A DNA stretch of 12,241 bases. It comes from Pleurocapsa sp. MO_226.B13 (lineage in GTDB: Bacteria; Cyanobacteriota; Cyanobacteriia; Cyanobacteriales; Xenococcaceae). Below the pieces are notes generated by a model, which ran no database searches, was not told where the DNA came from, and saw only the letters and a list, made by a program, of their open reading frames with translations. Positions within the stretch are counted from its first letter, which is position 1. Every line of letters begins with the position of its first letter. Positions 1-6,892 of the stretch are shown piece by piece. A program made the position numbers and the translations under genes. The stretch spans positions 1 through 12,241 of the forward strand of contig JASJEI010000119.1 in assembly GCA_030064795.1 (NCBI GenBank), given 5' to 3'.

Positions 1-2
1 AA

Positions 3-422
3 AGGAAGAGCAAAAAGATTAATCGTCGTTTAGCTGCTTGGTGTAAAGGGGAATTGCAGCAAGCGATTGAGCAAGTTTCTCAGCGTCGTCAATCGGTGGT
101 GACGTTGATAAATCCAGCCTATACTTCGCAGGTCGATAGCCGTAACGGAACTCTTTTGGGGAAACGAGACGGAGATCGATTCTTCACCTTTGATGGGGAA
201 GTGTTACAGGCGGATAGCAATGCGAGTACAAACATTTTGCATCGTCTTACCGATACTGAAATTGGTCGCTTCCAAAAAGCAGAAACCGTTCAGAAGATTT
301 TGCTTAAGCGTACTGCATCTTTTTTAGCTCAAATGGGACTTACTCTTGAAGATGCTGTAGCCAGTGGTTGGTTACATTCTAAGCATATTCGAGGGTTGGG
401 GAGTAAAAAAGCAGCGACTTAG
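3..422 (+). CDS. TnpB/Cas12-type RuvC nuclease, C-terminal part (5' end outside window)
   Basis: The reading frame is open from base 3, so the true start lies upstream; the TTG at 54 is internal. The visible 139 residues are the C-terminal end of a TnpB/type V-U effector-like RuvC nuclease. The segment INPAYTSQVDSRNG matches the INxAYTSQ block that precedes the zinc ribbon in TnpB. QADSNASTNI (codons about 207-236) matches the last RuvC motif DxNAAxN, with its aspartate codon at 213-215. The CxxC...CxxC ribbon expected between the blocks is absent; the connecting stretch has no cysteine, as in zinc-finger-less cyanobacterial TnpB derivatives. A helical tail of about 60 residues follows. By family knowledge such proteins cut DNA guided by an RNA encoded at or beyond their 3' end, which fits the folded stretch downstream. 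No CRISPR array is visible. Cas12k is unlikely, since its C-terminus as I remember it differs. Confidence 0.72.
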   Translation, partial: RKSKKINRRLAAWCKGELQQAIEQVSQRRQSVVTLINPAYTSQVDSRNGTLLGKRDGDRFFTFDGEVLQADSNASTNILHRLTDTEIGRFQKAETVQKILLKRTASFLAQMGLTLEDAVASGWLHSKHIRGLGSKKAAT

Positions 423-423
423 G

Positions 424-545
424 GATAAGTCCAGAGGTCTAGATATTATTGGCGAAAGACCCCGCGTCCTAAAGGATACACCTTCGGATATCGCCGTCAG
501 GCGCAAGGGAATGCTTGAGCCGTGGGAGATTAACCATAATCATTT
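424..545 (+). ncRNA. candidate guide-RNA scaffold (reRNA/omega RNA-like) at the 3' end of the RuvC nuclease gene
   Basis: This stretch starts just after the nuclease stop codon and has no convincing gene. It contains consecutive plus-strand hairpins: GGTCT 436-440 with AGACC 457-461; GTCC 466-469 with GGAT 474-477 around a TAAA loop (one G-U pair); CGCC 492-495 with GGCG 500-503; or, competing with the last, GGC-g-CAAG 500-507 with CTTG-a-GCC 514-521. In TnpB families the guide RNA scaffold overlaps the 3' end of the gene and runs into the right end of the element, so position and folding fit. I could not identify the element boundary or a guide. Confidence 0.3.
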
Positions 546-654
546 GTACCAATCTTCACTCAGACCGTAATCGAAATTTCAAGCGGATTTACTCTGATTT
601 ACTCCGTTATGAATGTATCCCTCAACAGACATATGTACTTTGACAACTAAAGAT

Positions 655-845
655 ATAGGGTTGTATTGGGTAGTTCGATCTGTTTAATTGATGCCTCCAA
701 TACGTAAAATCTTTAAGGAACGAAAGTTCTAGGTTTGAATAGGTGATAAGCTTCATTCACACCTCGTCGGGCTGGACTTGTACCTGACGTTAAATCGCCG
801 TAGTGGGAAAGACAACCGAGTACCACGAAGGAAGTTCTCTCTACT
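655..845 (+). ncRNA. structured RNA, HEARO/IscB omega-RNA-like, without an adjacent IscB ORF
   Basis: Five consecutive plus-strand helices are visible. They are GTATTGG 663-669 with CCAATAC 697-703; AAATCT 707-712 with AGGTTT 731-736, stacked on GGAAC/GTTCT 717-730 capped by a GAAA tetraloop; AGGTG 741-745 with CACCT 760-764; CGTCGGG 765-771 with CCTGACG 783-789; and GTGG 803-806 with CCAC 823-826. Helices this closely packed, with G-U pairs and a GNRA loop, are typical of a functional RNA. The 3' part (GTGG...CCGAGTACCAC then GGAAGTTCTCTC) resembles my recollection of HEARO RNAs in front of iscB, but I cannot confirm this without a covariance search. No HNH/RuvC ORF follows; the end lies about 5 bp from the stop of the opposing methyltransferase gene. 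Alternatives are a guide RNA of the neighbouring TnpB-like gene or an unrelated intergenic RNA. Confidence 0.45.
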
Positions 846-850
846 AGTAT

Positions 851-2887
851 TCAGGGTTTAGAGAAGCCAGCACCGTAATCTTTGATTCGGAGTCGGTCGA
901 AGTCACTACTCAACTTGTGTCCTTCAATTTTGACTTCGTGTTCCCTCAGACAGCGTAACCAGCCATGAAGACGGCGAATAGCGTCTTTGTTTTCTAATAA
1001 GCCTGTTTTTTGTTCTTTTTTGGTTAGACGGACAAACTGCTTGTAACTGGGATAGTCTGGGGCAACCAAGGCATCTTTTTGATGCAGAATTAAAGGATTG
1101 GTTTCATCGGAAATATCGTGATAGGTTACAGAAAGATTGTGTAAATCTACTTCCATAGTTGCCTGAAGGGGAGGATGGGCGAGGGTATCGAATTCAGGAT
1201 AGACCAAATAAGTGATTTTTGGCTTACTGTAATAGAGTTTAACGATATTGGCATTTTCCAGACGATAAAAGTTACGGCTAGCACAGCCTTCATATAGTCG
1301 CAGTAAGGGGGGAAGTTTTTCTAACGCGCTGATATGAACCGCAAGCGCGCCTTTTAACTGTTTGCCAACCTGACTCTCTTGACAGAGTTTAGCAATTTTG
1401 TTCATATCTCCCACATGAAGCAGTAACAAGTCAGCAATAGTACAGGCTTGCTTGTAGCTACCAAATAAGGCTTTGACATCTGCTTTAATCTCAGGTGCCA
1501 GTTTTCTAATTGTCGGACGACCGCTAAATTTACCTAAAGCCAAGTAGACTAGGAGATCTTGACGGCGTTTTTCGGCGATCGCCTGCCATTCCTGCTTATC
1601 GGTAGCCTGTAGGACTAGTTTAAATGCCCGTTGATAGCTGCGAAATTCAGCTTTGATCGCTGCTTCTGCTGCCAATTCGCCTTTTACGGGCAAACGCCCC
1701 CTTTTGGTATAAAAATCCATCAGTGGAGTCAGTAATTCTCGATAATCCTCAAAATTTCTAACTTTAGCTTGAATTATTGGCGTACTAAGACTAGAGTACA
1801 AGCGAGAAGCACGGAAAGATTCCGCTTCCGCTTCGTGACGAAAGACGACATAAATTCCCAACCCTGCGGGAATAGATTCTACTCCCAATACTTGGTCGAT
1901 ATATAGCTTGAGTTCTTCTTGCTCGTAATATTTTTGAAAAGTATTGCGGTTGGTGACAATACCATCGCCATAAGCGATTAAACCACGACGGCGATCGTCT
2001 ACCAATACCTGCGCGGAGACAATCAAGACTTTTTGGGTTAATTCCCAAGCTTTGATTAAAGCCTCTCTTCTCTCGACGATATCTTCGATGACGTTAATCA
2101 CATAGCCCAGGTTAACTATATCAGCAGGTTGAAGTTCGGCATCGGGTCGATAAAATGGATCCCACCCCGAACTTTGATAGCCAAGTTCGGCAATAGATCT
2201 AACATCTTCTCCATGACCACAACCATAATCAAAAAAGCCCGTCCCTTCCCGAAACAAATCGGCTTCTAGAGCAATTCTGACGGGACGCGATAACTCCGAG
2301 CGTTTTAAAGCTGCTTTGTGTCTCTCAATTAAAATAGTCTGTTTTCTGGCCAAGGGAGAATCTACAGGACAAGCAACGTGATGATCGACTATAGAGATCC
2401 CCTGTTGTAATAACGTCCGAGTCCATTCTTGTAGTGTCCCAATGTGACGAGAATTATCTAATAAGCCCAAAGCGACTTCCTCTTGAGTTAAATCGGCAAA
2501 AGCCTGATAGAGAGGATAATCCGTACCGACAAAAGTTTCTTTGCGATGCAGGATCGGCGGGTTATGGGAATTGTGATATTGTCTGACAGAAACCTCTTCC
2601 ATCTCCAGATCGACTACAATACTCTGGCGTAATTGAGGATGAGGATCGCGATCGAACTCAGGATAATATAAATAGGAAATTTTAGGTCGGTCGATGCCAA
2701 ACTTAACAATAGTGGCATTGTTTACATTTTCTACCAAATTTCTGGCTTGACGTTCGTAGTCTCTGAGTATAGGGTCGAGACGCGATAAAGCATGGGCATG
2801 AACGTACAAGGCGTTTGGTAAATGTTTGCCTACGGTACTATTCTTGCAACTAGAGACAATTTCGGAAAATTTTTCGAGAGTTAGCAT
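851..2887 (-). CDS. DNA phosphorothioation-associated putative methyltransferase with duplicated flanking domain
   Basis: A 678-residue protein from the ATG at 2887; a TTG at 2905 would add six residues but no ribosome binding site favours it. It resembles the family annotated as DNA phosphorothioation (dnd)-associated putative methyltransferase. The central part (about 170-370) is a Rossmann-type SAM methyltransferase: motif I DYGCGHGED at 220-228, WDP at 242-244, and LGYVINVIED at 260-269 in the motif IV region. No NPPY or DPPY motif is seen, so base methylation is not shown. Residues about 2-166 and 494-658 are two copies of one domain: VGKHLPNALYVH against VGKQLKGALAVH, and KISYLYYPEFD against KITYLVYPEFD. 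A charged linker (about 370-490) joins the second copy. No dndA-E or pbeABCD-like genes lie in the window, so it is either an orphan or the rest of the system is elsewhere. It diverges from udp across about 165 bp. Confidence 0.75.
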   Translation of the reverse strand: MLTLEKFSEIVSSCKNSTVGKHLPNALYVHAHALSRLDPILRDYERQARNLVENVNNATIVKFGIDRPKISYLYYPEFDRDPHPQLRQSIVVDLEMEEVSVRQYHNSHNPPILHRKETFVGTDYPLYQAFADLTQEEVALGLLDNSRHIGTLQEWTRTLLQQGISIVDHHVACPVDSPLARKQTILIERHKAALKRSELSRPVRIALEADLFREGTGFFDYGCGHGEDVRSIAELGYQSSGWDPFYRPDAELQPADIVNLGYVINVIEDIVERREALIKAWELTQKVLIVSAQVLVDDRRRGLIAYGDGIVTNRNTFQKYYEQEELKLYIDQVLGVESIPAGLGIYVVFRHEAEAESFRASRLYSSLSTPIIQAKVRNFEDYRELLTPLMDFYTKRGRLPVKGELAAEAAIKAEFRSYQRAFKLVLQATDKQEWQAIAEKRRQDLLVYLALGKFSGRPTIRKLAPEIKADVKALFGSYKQACTIADLLLLHVGDMNKIAKLCQESQVGKQLKGALAVHISALEKLPPLLRLYEGCASRNFYRLENANIVKLYYSKPKITYLVYPEFDTLAHPPLQATMEVDLHNLSVTYHDISDETNPLILHQKDALVAPDYPSYKQFVRLTKKEQKTGLLENKDAIRRLHGWLRCLREHEVKIEGHKLSSDFDRLRIKDYGAGFSKP

Positions 2888-3052
2888 TGTGAAAATATTA
2901 GTCAATAGTAGTTGATTGTCGATAAAAAAAAGTGCTAGCTGGCGGACAGTAAAACCATCTTTGTTTTAGTGAAGATGTCGCCTGGTTATATTTACTCGAT
3001 TTTTTAATCCCTAATAGCTTTTAGCTTGTAGCCAGATTTTAGGATTTTAGAG

Positions 3053-3820
3053 ATGAAACTGTATCATATTGGTTTTAGTAAGTCAGATTTTAGTGCTGAC
3101 GCGCCTCAGACAGTACTATTGTCGGGAGAACCAGAGCGATCGCAATACATTGCTCATACTTATTTACAAAATGTAAAACTTCTTTCAGAGTATCGAGGAC
3201 TGAATAGTTATTGGGGCAATTTGCCCGACGGCAAATCTATCTTAGTCGCTACTAGCGGAATGGGGGCGAGTTCTTTAAGTATTGTTGTAAACGAGTTAGT
3301 CCAAGTTGGAATCAAACAGTTTATTCGTATTGGTACTTGTGGCTCAATTCAACCGACCGTTCCAGTGGGTAGTCTTGTGGTATCCCAAGCAGCCTTATGC
3401 CGTCAGGGAGCAGCTTTAGACATCGCTCCAGTGGAATATCCTGCTGTTGCCGATCCTTATCTAACAGTAGCGTTAGTAGAAACTGCTCGTAAGTTAGACA
3501 TTCCCTGTCACCTCGGTATTACCGCCTCAGTAGATACTTTTTATGAAGGACAAGAAAGAACCGCATCCTCGGCTAATGCTCATCTGCAACCTTGGTTACA
3601 AGGGATCACCGCTACCTATCGTCATCTCAATATTTTGAATTATGAAATGGAAGCAGGAACTCTGTTAAAAATGGCTGGAGTATACGGTTTTGCTGCTGCT
3701 TGCGTCTGTGCGGTAGTAGCACAGCGTACCGAAGCCGAAACGATCGTCCTCGCCGATAAAAATAGTACCGTTAAAAAAGCGATCCAGGTAGCCATTGAAA
3801 GTTTATTAATTAACAATTGA
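3053..3820 (+). CDS. udp: uridine phosphorylase
   Basis: A 255-residue cytosolic nucleoside phosphorylase of the PNP/UDP family, close in length to the 253-residue Escherichia coli enzyme, which splits uridine with phosphate to uracil and ribose-1-phosphate in pyrimidine salvage. Family landmarks are in order: HIGFSK near residue 5, SGEPER 24-29 (E. coli PGDPDR, so an Asp-to-Glu change at the phosphate loop), the Gly-rich GMGASSLSIVVNEL at 69-82, RIGTCGSIQP at 92-101 (phosphate-binding Arg and Thr), the uracil-recognising GQER at 166-169, and NYEMEAGTLL at 197-206 whose EME contacts ribose. All substrate-binding blocks look intact, so it is probably active. The gene ends 3 bp from the stop of the convergent collagen-like gene, so the two 3' ends must overlap as transcripts. 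Other nucleoside specificity is possible, but GQER favours uridine. Confidence 0.9.
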   Translation: MKLYHIGFSKSDFSADAPQTVLLSGEPERSQYIAHTYLQNVKLLSEYRGLNSYWGNLPDGKSILVATSGMGASSLSIVVNELVQVGIKQFIRIGTCGSIQPTVPVGSLVVSQAALCRQGAALDIAPVEYPAVADPYLTVALVETARKLDIPCHLGITASVDTFYEGQERTASSANAHLQPWLQGITATYRHLNILNYEMEAGTLLKMAGVYGFAAACVCAVVAQRTEAETIVLADKNSTVKKAIQVAIESLLINN

Positions 3821-3823
3821 CAA

Positions 3824-5263
3824 TTAATTCGTTCTTTCACTGGTTTGGGGCTTTTCAATGGTAGTGCGAGTAGATAATTTTTTCACCTGAGAATTTTCTC
3901 CCAAAGAGCGTTTAGCTACTACTTCGACTTCTACTTCTAATCCTGGCTTAAGATACTCAGGGGGGATCGGTAGTTTCCCAAGTTGTAAAGTAAACAAATT
4001 AGCATTTTTGGCGATCGCTTCTGGGGGAATTGAGCCTTCATATTTGGTTTTATAAACCGTACTACTTCCACCAAAAAAGTTTTTCTTTTCTGATTCTTCT
4101 CCTACTCGATATTTAACTACGAAATCTGTAGCAATGAGGTTGGATTTTTCGGCTTCATCGTAGACATCTAGCTCTAAATTTGCTCCCTGTCCGAATAAAC
4201 CATCGATAGTTAAATCATCAACATCTTTGGTACGTACTGCATTAAAGACAAATAATTCCGTAAGATTATCCCGTTTTACAGTTCTAGTTTCTAGCCAAAG
4301 ATCTTCAGGTAAGAAGATGTTAGCCTCATCCTCACCTTTGAGACTGAGGGTAATTTGTTTGTCACCAAAGTTTTCGACTGGTTGGGGCGCATCCCAAACT
4401 ACTAGCACCGAATGTTCGTGACGAGCTACCAATTCTTTATACTTATCGGCAATAATCGAACCTGGTGCAAACAAAGAGGAAGCATTGTCTTTATTCTCCC
4501 AGATGTTTCTCGACAAAGTAAAGCCTCTACCTTTTAATTCACTAATTGGCGCAGTCACCTCTGGTAGATCTGGGGACAGGGTTTTGTCTAAATTAATTAG
4601 AGTCAGAGTCCCTATTTTGCCGTCTCTACCTTTTCTTCCGTCTCGTCCTTTTCTACCCGAATAACCATCGATACATTGAAATTCTTCTGTGGTGCAGATA
4701 TAGTCGGAGCTACCAGGATCGCCAAAGCAAGTTTCTTCATTCCAGTAAGGGCGATCGCATTTACAGCCTTCTCCCCCTGCGCCTGCTTTTCCTGACTCAC
4801 CTCCTTCTCCTCCCGCAGCAATGACGTAGATTTGTTTGAGATGTTCTTTATTGGTGGTATAAACGGTCAAAGAGCCACCATTCCCACCTACTCCACCATC
4901 TCCACCATCCCCACCATTACCACCGTCCGCACCCCGCAAATCTTTACCGATATCGTTTGACTGGCGATCGCAAAAAGCATTTTCACCTTTTGCTCCTGTT
5001 TGTCCCGCAGCACCATTTCCCCCAGTTAAATCCAAAGTCATGGGCGAGCCATCGGCAAATACCGTCAGGTTGTCGCTATTGCGTCCATTTTCTCCTTTGA
5101 TTCCTGCTTCCCCGCTATCTCCAGATTCCCCTAAAGTTTTATTATCTGCTGCCAATACAGACGAACATAAAAACGATTGAGGAGCCAATGTAGAGGGGAT
5201 TAATTGCCCTAAGGCTAAGATTGCGATTGACAATGATAGCCTACTCAAAAAACGTATTTGCAT
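3824..5263 (-). CDS. secreted collagen-like (Gly-X-Y) protein with C-terminal beta-rich domain
   Basis: A 479-residue exported protein from the ATG at 5263 (a TTG at 5269 is less likely). The N-terminus is a type I signal peptide: Arg-containing n-region, hydrophobic core SLSIAILALGQLI, probable cleavage after VLA near residue 38. Residues 45-218 hold five collagen-like blocks, about 45-61, 81-95, 111-131, 151-166 and 200-218, the third rich in GGN/GGD and the last made of GRK/GRD triplets. Six cysteines (98, 167, 169, 179, 190, 197) cluster among the later blocks and could form disulfides outside the cytoplasm. The remaining 260 residues alternate hydrophobic and charged residues, as expected for beta-sandwich domains, but I do not recognise the fold. 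It may be a surface or matrix protein; function is unknown. Short tandem DNA repeats underlie the GRKGRD block near 4610-4660. Confidence 0.7.
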   Translation of the reverse strand: MQIRFLSRLSLSIAILALGQLIPSTLAPQSFLCSSVLAADNKTLGESGDSGEAGIKGENGRNSDNLTVFADGSPMTLDLTGGNGAAGQTGAKGENAFCDRQSNDIGKDLRGADGGNGGDGGDGGVGGNGGSLTVYTTNKEHLKQIYVIAAGGEGGESGKAGAGGEGCKCDRPYWNEETCFGDPGSSDYICTTEEFQCIDGYSGRKGRDGRKGRDGKIGTLTLINLDKTLSPDLPEVTAPISELKGRGFTLSRNIWENKDNASSLFAPGSIIADKYKELVARHEHSVLVVWDAPQPVENFGDKQITLSLKGEDEANIFLPEDLWLETRTVKRDNLTELFVFNAVRTKDVDDLTIDGLFGQGANLELDVYDEAEKSNLIATDFVVKYRVGEESEKKNFFGGSSTVYKTKYEGSIPPEAIAKNANLFTLQLGKLPIPPEYLKPGLEVEVEVVAKRSLGENSQVKKLSTRTTIEKPQTSERTN

Positions 5264-5463
5264 AGTCAAGAAAAACTATTTTAATTGCATTTTCGTTGTG
5301 TGTGTTTTCGTGTATCGCACATTTTCTGCGAACCGTCATTATTTTTTTAGATTTTCTTGGCAAAAATTAATATTTAGCAATATTTGCCTTTACATTCTAG
5401 GTGTCCAAGCGGGATCGCACTCTTTAATATGAAATATAAAAATTAATGCTACGTATAAGTTCG

Positions 5464-5506
5464 GAATTCGGAATTCCGAATTCGGAGAGACAAGCCATGC
5501 CTTGTC
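5464..5506. repeat. intergenic palindromic repeats (GAATTC-type and ACAAG-type)
   Basis: GAATTCGGAATTCCGAATTC at 5464-5483 is a perfect 20-bp palindrome. It is followed by GACAAG 5489-5494 and CTTGTC 5501-5506 around CCATGC. Both resemble dispersed palindromic repeats common between cyanobacterial genes. A similar GTTCGGGATTCGGGGTTCG string sits at 9627-9646. They are probably non-coding repeat copies and not operators. Confidence 0.55.
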
Positions 5507-5518
5507 TGTACGGGAGTT

Positions 5519-5570
5519 CTTCTTCCCTATCTTCCCTATCTCCCAGTTTCCCAGTCTCTAAGTCCCCTGT
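5519..5570. repeat. pyrimidine-rich low-complexity tract
   Basis: The plus strand repeats CTTCCCTATC, CTCCCAGTTTCCCAG and TCTAAGTCCCC with almost no purine runs. Degenerate TCTCCCAG-type tandem tracts of this kind are frequent in cyanobacterial intergenic DNA. No coding or regulatory function is supported. Confidence 0.5.
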
Positions 5571-5618
5571 CTATCTATAAGCCAGCTTTTACCTATTTTA
5601 TATAAGAGCAAATAAAAC

Positions 5619-5648
5619 GATAGAGGGCTAATTTTTTTGCTCTCTATC
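5619..5648. terminator. strong orphan hairpin, terminator-like on the minus strand
   Basis: GATAGAGGGC 5619-5628 pairs along its full 10 bp with GCTCTCTATC 5639-5648 (one G-U pair) around a T-rich loop. Read on the minus strand, the stem is followed by GTTTTATTTG, giving a rho-independent terminator-like tail; the plus-strand tail is weaker. No annotated gene ends here on either strand, so it may close an unannotated or antisense transcript. Confidence 0.4.
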
Positions 5649-5996
5649 TATATTGTTTGATAATTTAAGATTAGAATACGCTCTCTAAAACCTTCAATTT
5701 AATTATTTCCATTTAGGATTTTTTAATCGGTATTTATACTAATTTGAGTTTTGAGAGCATCGGGTCATTTATTATTAAAATAACAGGCGATCGCGCCCCT
5801 GATTCGCGGCAGATTTAAAGATTTACAAACAAACATTTTTAAATATAAATAACAAGTAAGAAATATTGCTTTTTCTCAGTTAAATCGAGATTTTACTGCC
5901 AAAATATTACCTTAAGGAAGCTTATTATTAAGCGCGGTACGTCTAATTATTTAGGACATAAAAACCAATTATTCTTAAGTAGCAAATCGCCTAAAA

Positions 5997-6043
5997 AGTA
6001 CGTACTGCTATATACAATTTTTTTTGTTAGTACTACATAGGAG
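5997..6043 (+). promoter_or_regulatory. putative promoter region and ribosome binding site of the small gene
   Basis: AGTACGTACT at 5997-6006 is a perfect 10-bp palindrome that repeats, inverted, part of the GGTACGTC string at 5936-5943. A TATACA-like -10 candidate lies near 6011-6016. AGGAG at 6039-6043 is 8 nt before the ATG at 6052 and only 2 nt before an upstream ATG at 6046, which decides the start in favour of 6052. Promoter assignment is inference. Confidence 0.35.
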
Positions 6044-6051
6044 ACATGACT

Positions 6052-6204
6052 ATGAGCTTGAGCAAAATGCTAAAAAACATCGTTCAGTACATTACGGAAG
6101 GGTTTATCGAAATTTTTAGTCCCAATAGCGACCAATATCCAGCTATAGGAGTACAGCCTTTTGGGGGGACAATTAACTATCGTAATTCACGTTTTGATTG
6201 GTAG
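6052..6204 (+). CDS. 50-residue conserved-looking cyanobacterial small protein
   Basis: A 50-codon gene with a clear Shine-Dalgarno AGGAG 8 nt upstream. The product has an amphipathic N-terminal helix, about residues 1-23 (KMLKNIVQYITEGFIEIF), followed by SPNSDQYPAIGVQPFGG and a short polar tail. The combination IFSP(N/T)xDxYPxxGVQPF resembles a family of very short cyanobacterial proteins of unknown function that I recall only as conserved hypotheticals; I cannot name it. There is no signal peptide and no cysteine. The amphipathic helix could bind a membrane or a partner protein. It stands alone, with a plus-strand terminator-like hairpin about 95 nt downstream. The ribosome binding site and the conserved-looking GVQPF motif argue that it is real despite its length. 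Confidence 0.65.
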   Translation: MSLSKMLKNIVQYITEGFIEIFSPNSDQYPAIGVQPFGGTINYRNSRFDW

Positions 6205-6242
6205 CTTGAAACATAATTATTCATTAACAAATCCCGCTCGAA

Positions 6243-6272
6243 ATGTCCTAACTTACTTCCAAGCTAGGACAT
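6243..6272. repeat. inverted repeat downstream of the small gene
   Basis: ATGTCCTA 6243-6250 and TAGGACAT 6265-6272 form a perfect 8-bp stem with a 14-nt loop, about 40 nt after the stop codon. No T-run follows on either strand, so it is not a typical intrinsic terminator. The half TTAGGACAT also appears at 5951-5959 upstream of the same gene, so the pair brackets the gene. Confidence 0.4.
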
Positions 6273-6297
6273 CTTAGGCTCGCAATTCGAGATCCAG

Positions 6298-6333
6298 CGA
6301 GGGATAAGATTATCGCTCGGCTATTTTTCTTCT
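6298..6333 (+). terminator. terminator-like hairpin closing the small-gene transcript
   Basis: CGAG 6298-6301 pairs with CTCG 6316-6319 and GATAA 6303-6307 with TTATC 6310-6314, separated by one G-G mismatch; a real loop would open the innermost pairs. The plus strand then reads GCTATTTTTCTTCTT, a T-rich tail. It abuts the stop codon of the opposing gene (6321), whose 3' coding end supplies the T tract. Confidence 0.45.
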
Positions 6334-6752
6334 TCCCAATCAGGACAATTTTCATCATCCCAACCATGAGGATGCATTGCACAAACCAACAAGTTACCGT
6401 TGTAGCTTTGTCCGTGATAGTTAGCACAATTAATACAGGCGGGATTATTTTGTTTAGAGGGAGAATGGAAACTTATATTAGTAAAATCATCATCGACAAA
6501 ACCATCCCATTCTTCTCCTAAAGCAGCATCTATTTCATCACTGGTGGTAATTATGATCTCAACAAAATCTTGAATAAAGCTATCAACTTCCTCTACTATA
6601 TCCAAACCAAACTGTTCTAAAAAAGAACCCACAGTTTGATTAATTTCATCGACAAAAGACTCTGTAGCTTCTCCGACATCGACCAAAAATTCTTCCATGT
6701 CCGCTGCGGTTTTTTCTAGCTGCTTCCACCATTGTTCTTGCCAATCATCCAT
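6321..6752 (-). CDS. acidic helical protein with C-terminal four-cysteine motif
   Basis: A 143-residue, strongly acidic protein of unknown function starting at ATG 6752; no clear Shine-Dalgarno. Residues about 5-80 look like long amphipathic helices full of Asp and Glu (MEEFLVDVGEATESFVDEI). A low-complexity acidic linker is followed by a compact domain with Cys106, Cys109, Cys124 and Cys136, spaced C-x2-C-x14-C-x11-C, with His113, His127 and His129 nearby (HGQSYNGNLLVCAMHPHG). That pattern suggests a zinc site or an Fe-S cluster. I recall similar YHG...LVCAMHPxG...CPDWE tails in cyanobacterial hypothetical proteins. There is no signal peptide, so it should be cytoplasmic. It lies in the same direction as the phasin-like gene 140 bp upstream and may share its transcript. 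Confidence 0.62.
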   Translation of the reverse strand: MDDWQEQWWKQLEKTAADMEEFLVDVGEATESFVDEINQTVGSFLEQFGLDIVEEVDSFIQDFVEIIITTSDEIDAALGEEWDGFVDDDFTNISFHSPSKQNNPACINCANYHGQSYNGNLLVCAMHPHGWDDENCPDWEEEK

Positions 6753-6892
6753 AATTAGTTCTGATAGTAGACATTGTTTGTCAGAGTAGCCGAGCGAATA
6801 GCCAAATATCTAATATACTGCTGGAGACTAAGTTTAAAGTTTAGTAGGTAGAGGTTTTCTAGATATCTGGCCAAAACTGACTATATATCATC

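Larger units (their letters stand above)
5264..6051. other. gene-poor AT-rich interval with palindromes and low-complexity sequence
   Basis: I see no convincing gene in these 788 bases. The interval holds the upstream region of the collagen-like gene, an EcoRI-rich palindrome at 5464-5483, a small inverted repeat at 5489-5506, a pyrimidine-rich TTCCCTATC/CTCCCAG tract at 5519-5570, a strong orphan hairpin at 5619-5648, a HIP1 octamer at 5787-5794, and the upstream region of the small gene at 6052. Most of the rest is A/T-rich sequence with stops in all frames. Confidence 0.6.

Noticed and set aside
3..422. Cas12k of a CRISPR-associated transposon
   Set aside because: The C-terminal tail differs from Cas12k as I remember it, and no CRISPR repeat, tracrRNA-like sequence known to me or Tns gene is visible; a TnpB/type V-U-like identity fits better.
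364..570. Short plus-strand frame overlapping the nuclease 3' end
   Set aside because: It starts inside the nuclease gene in another frame, has no ribosome binding site and no protein-like motif; the sequence is better explained as structured non-coding DNA.
5464..5506. CRISPR repeats or operator from the GAATTC palindromes
   Set aside because: There is no regular repeat-spacer pattern and similar strings recur elsewhere in the window; they look like dispersed cyanobacterial intergenic repeats.
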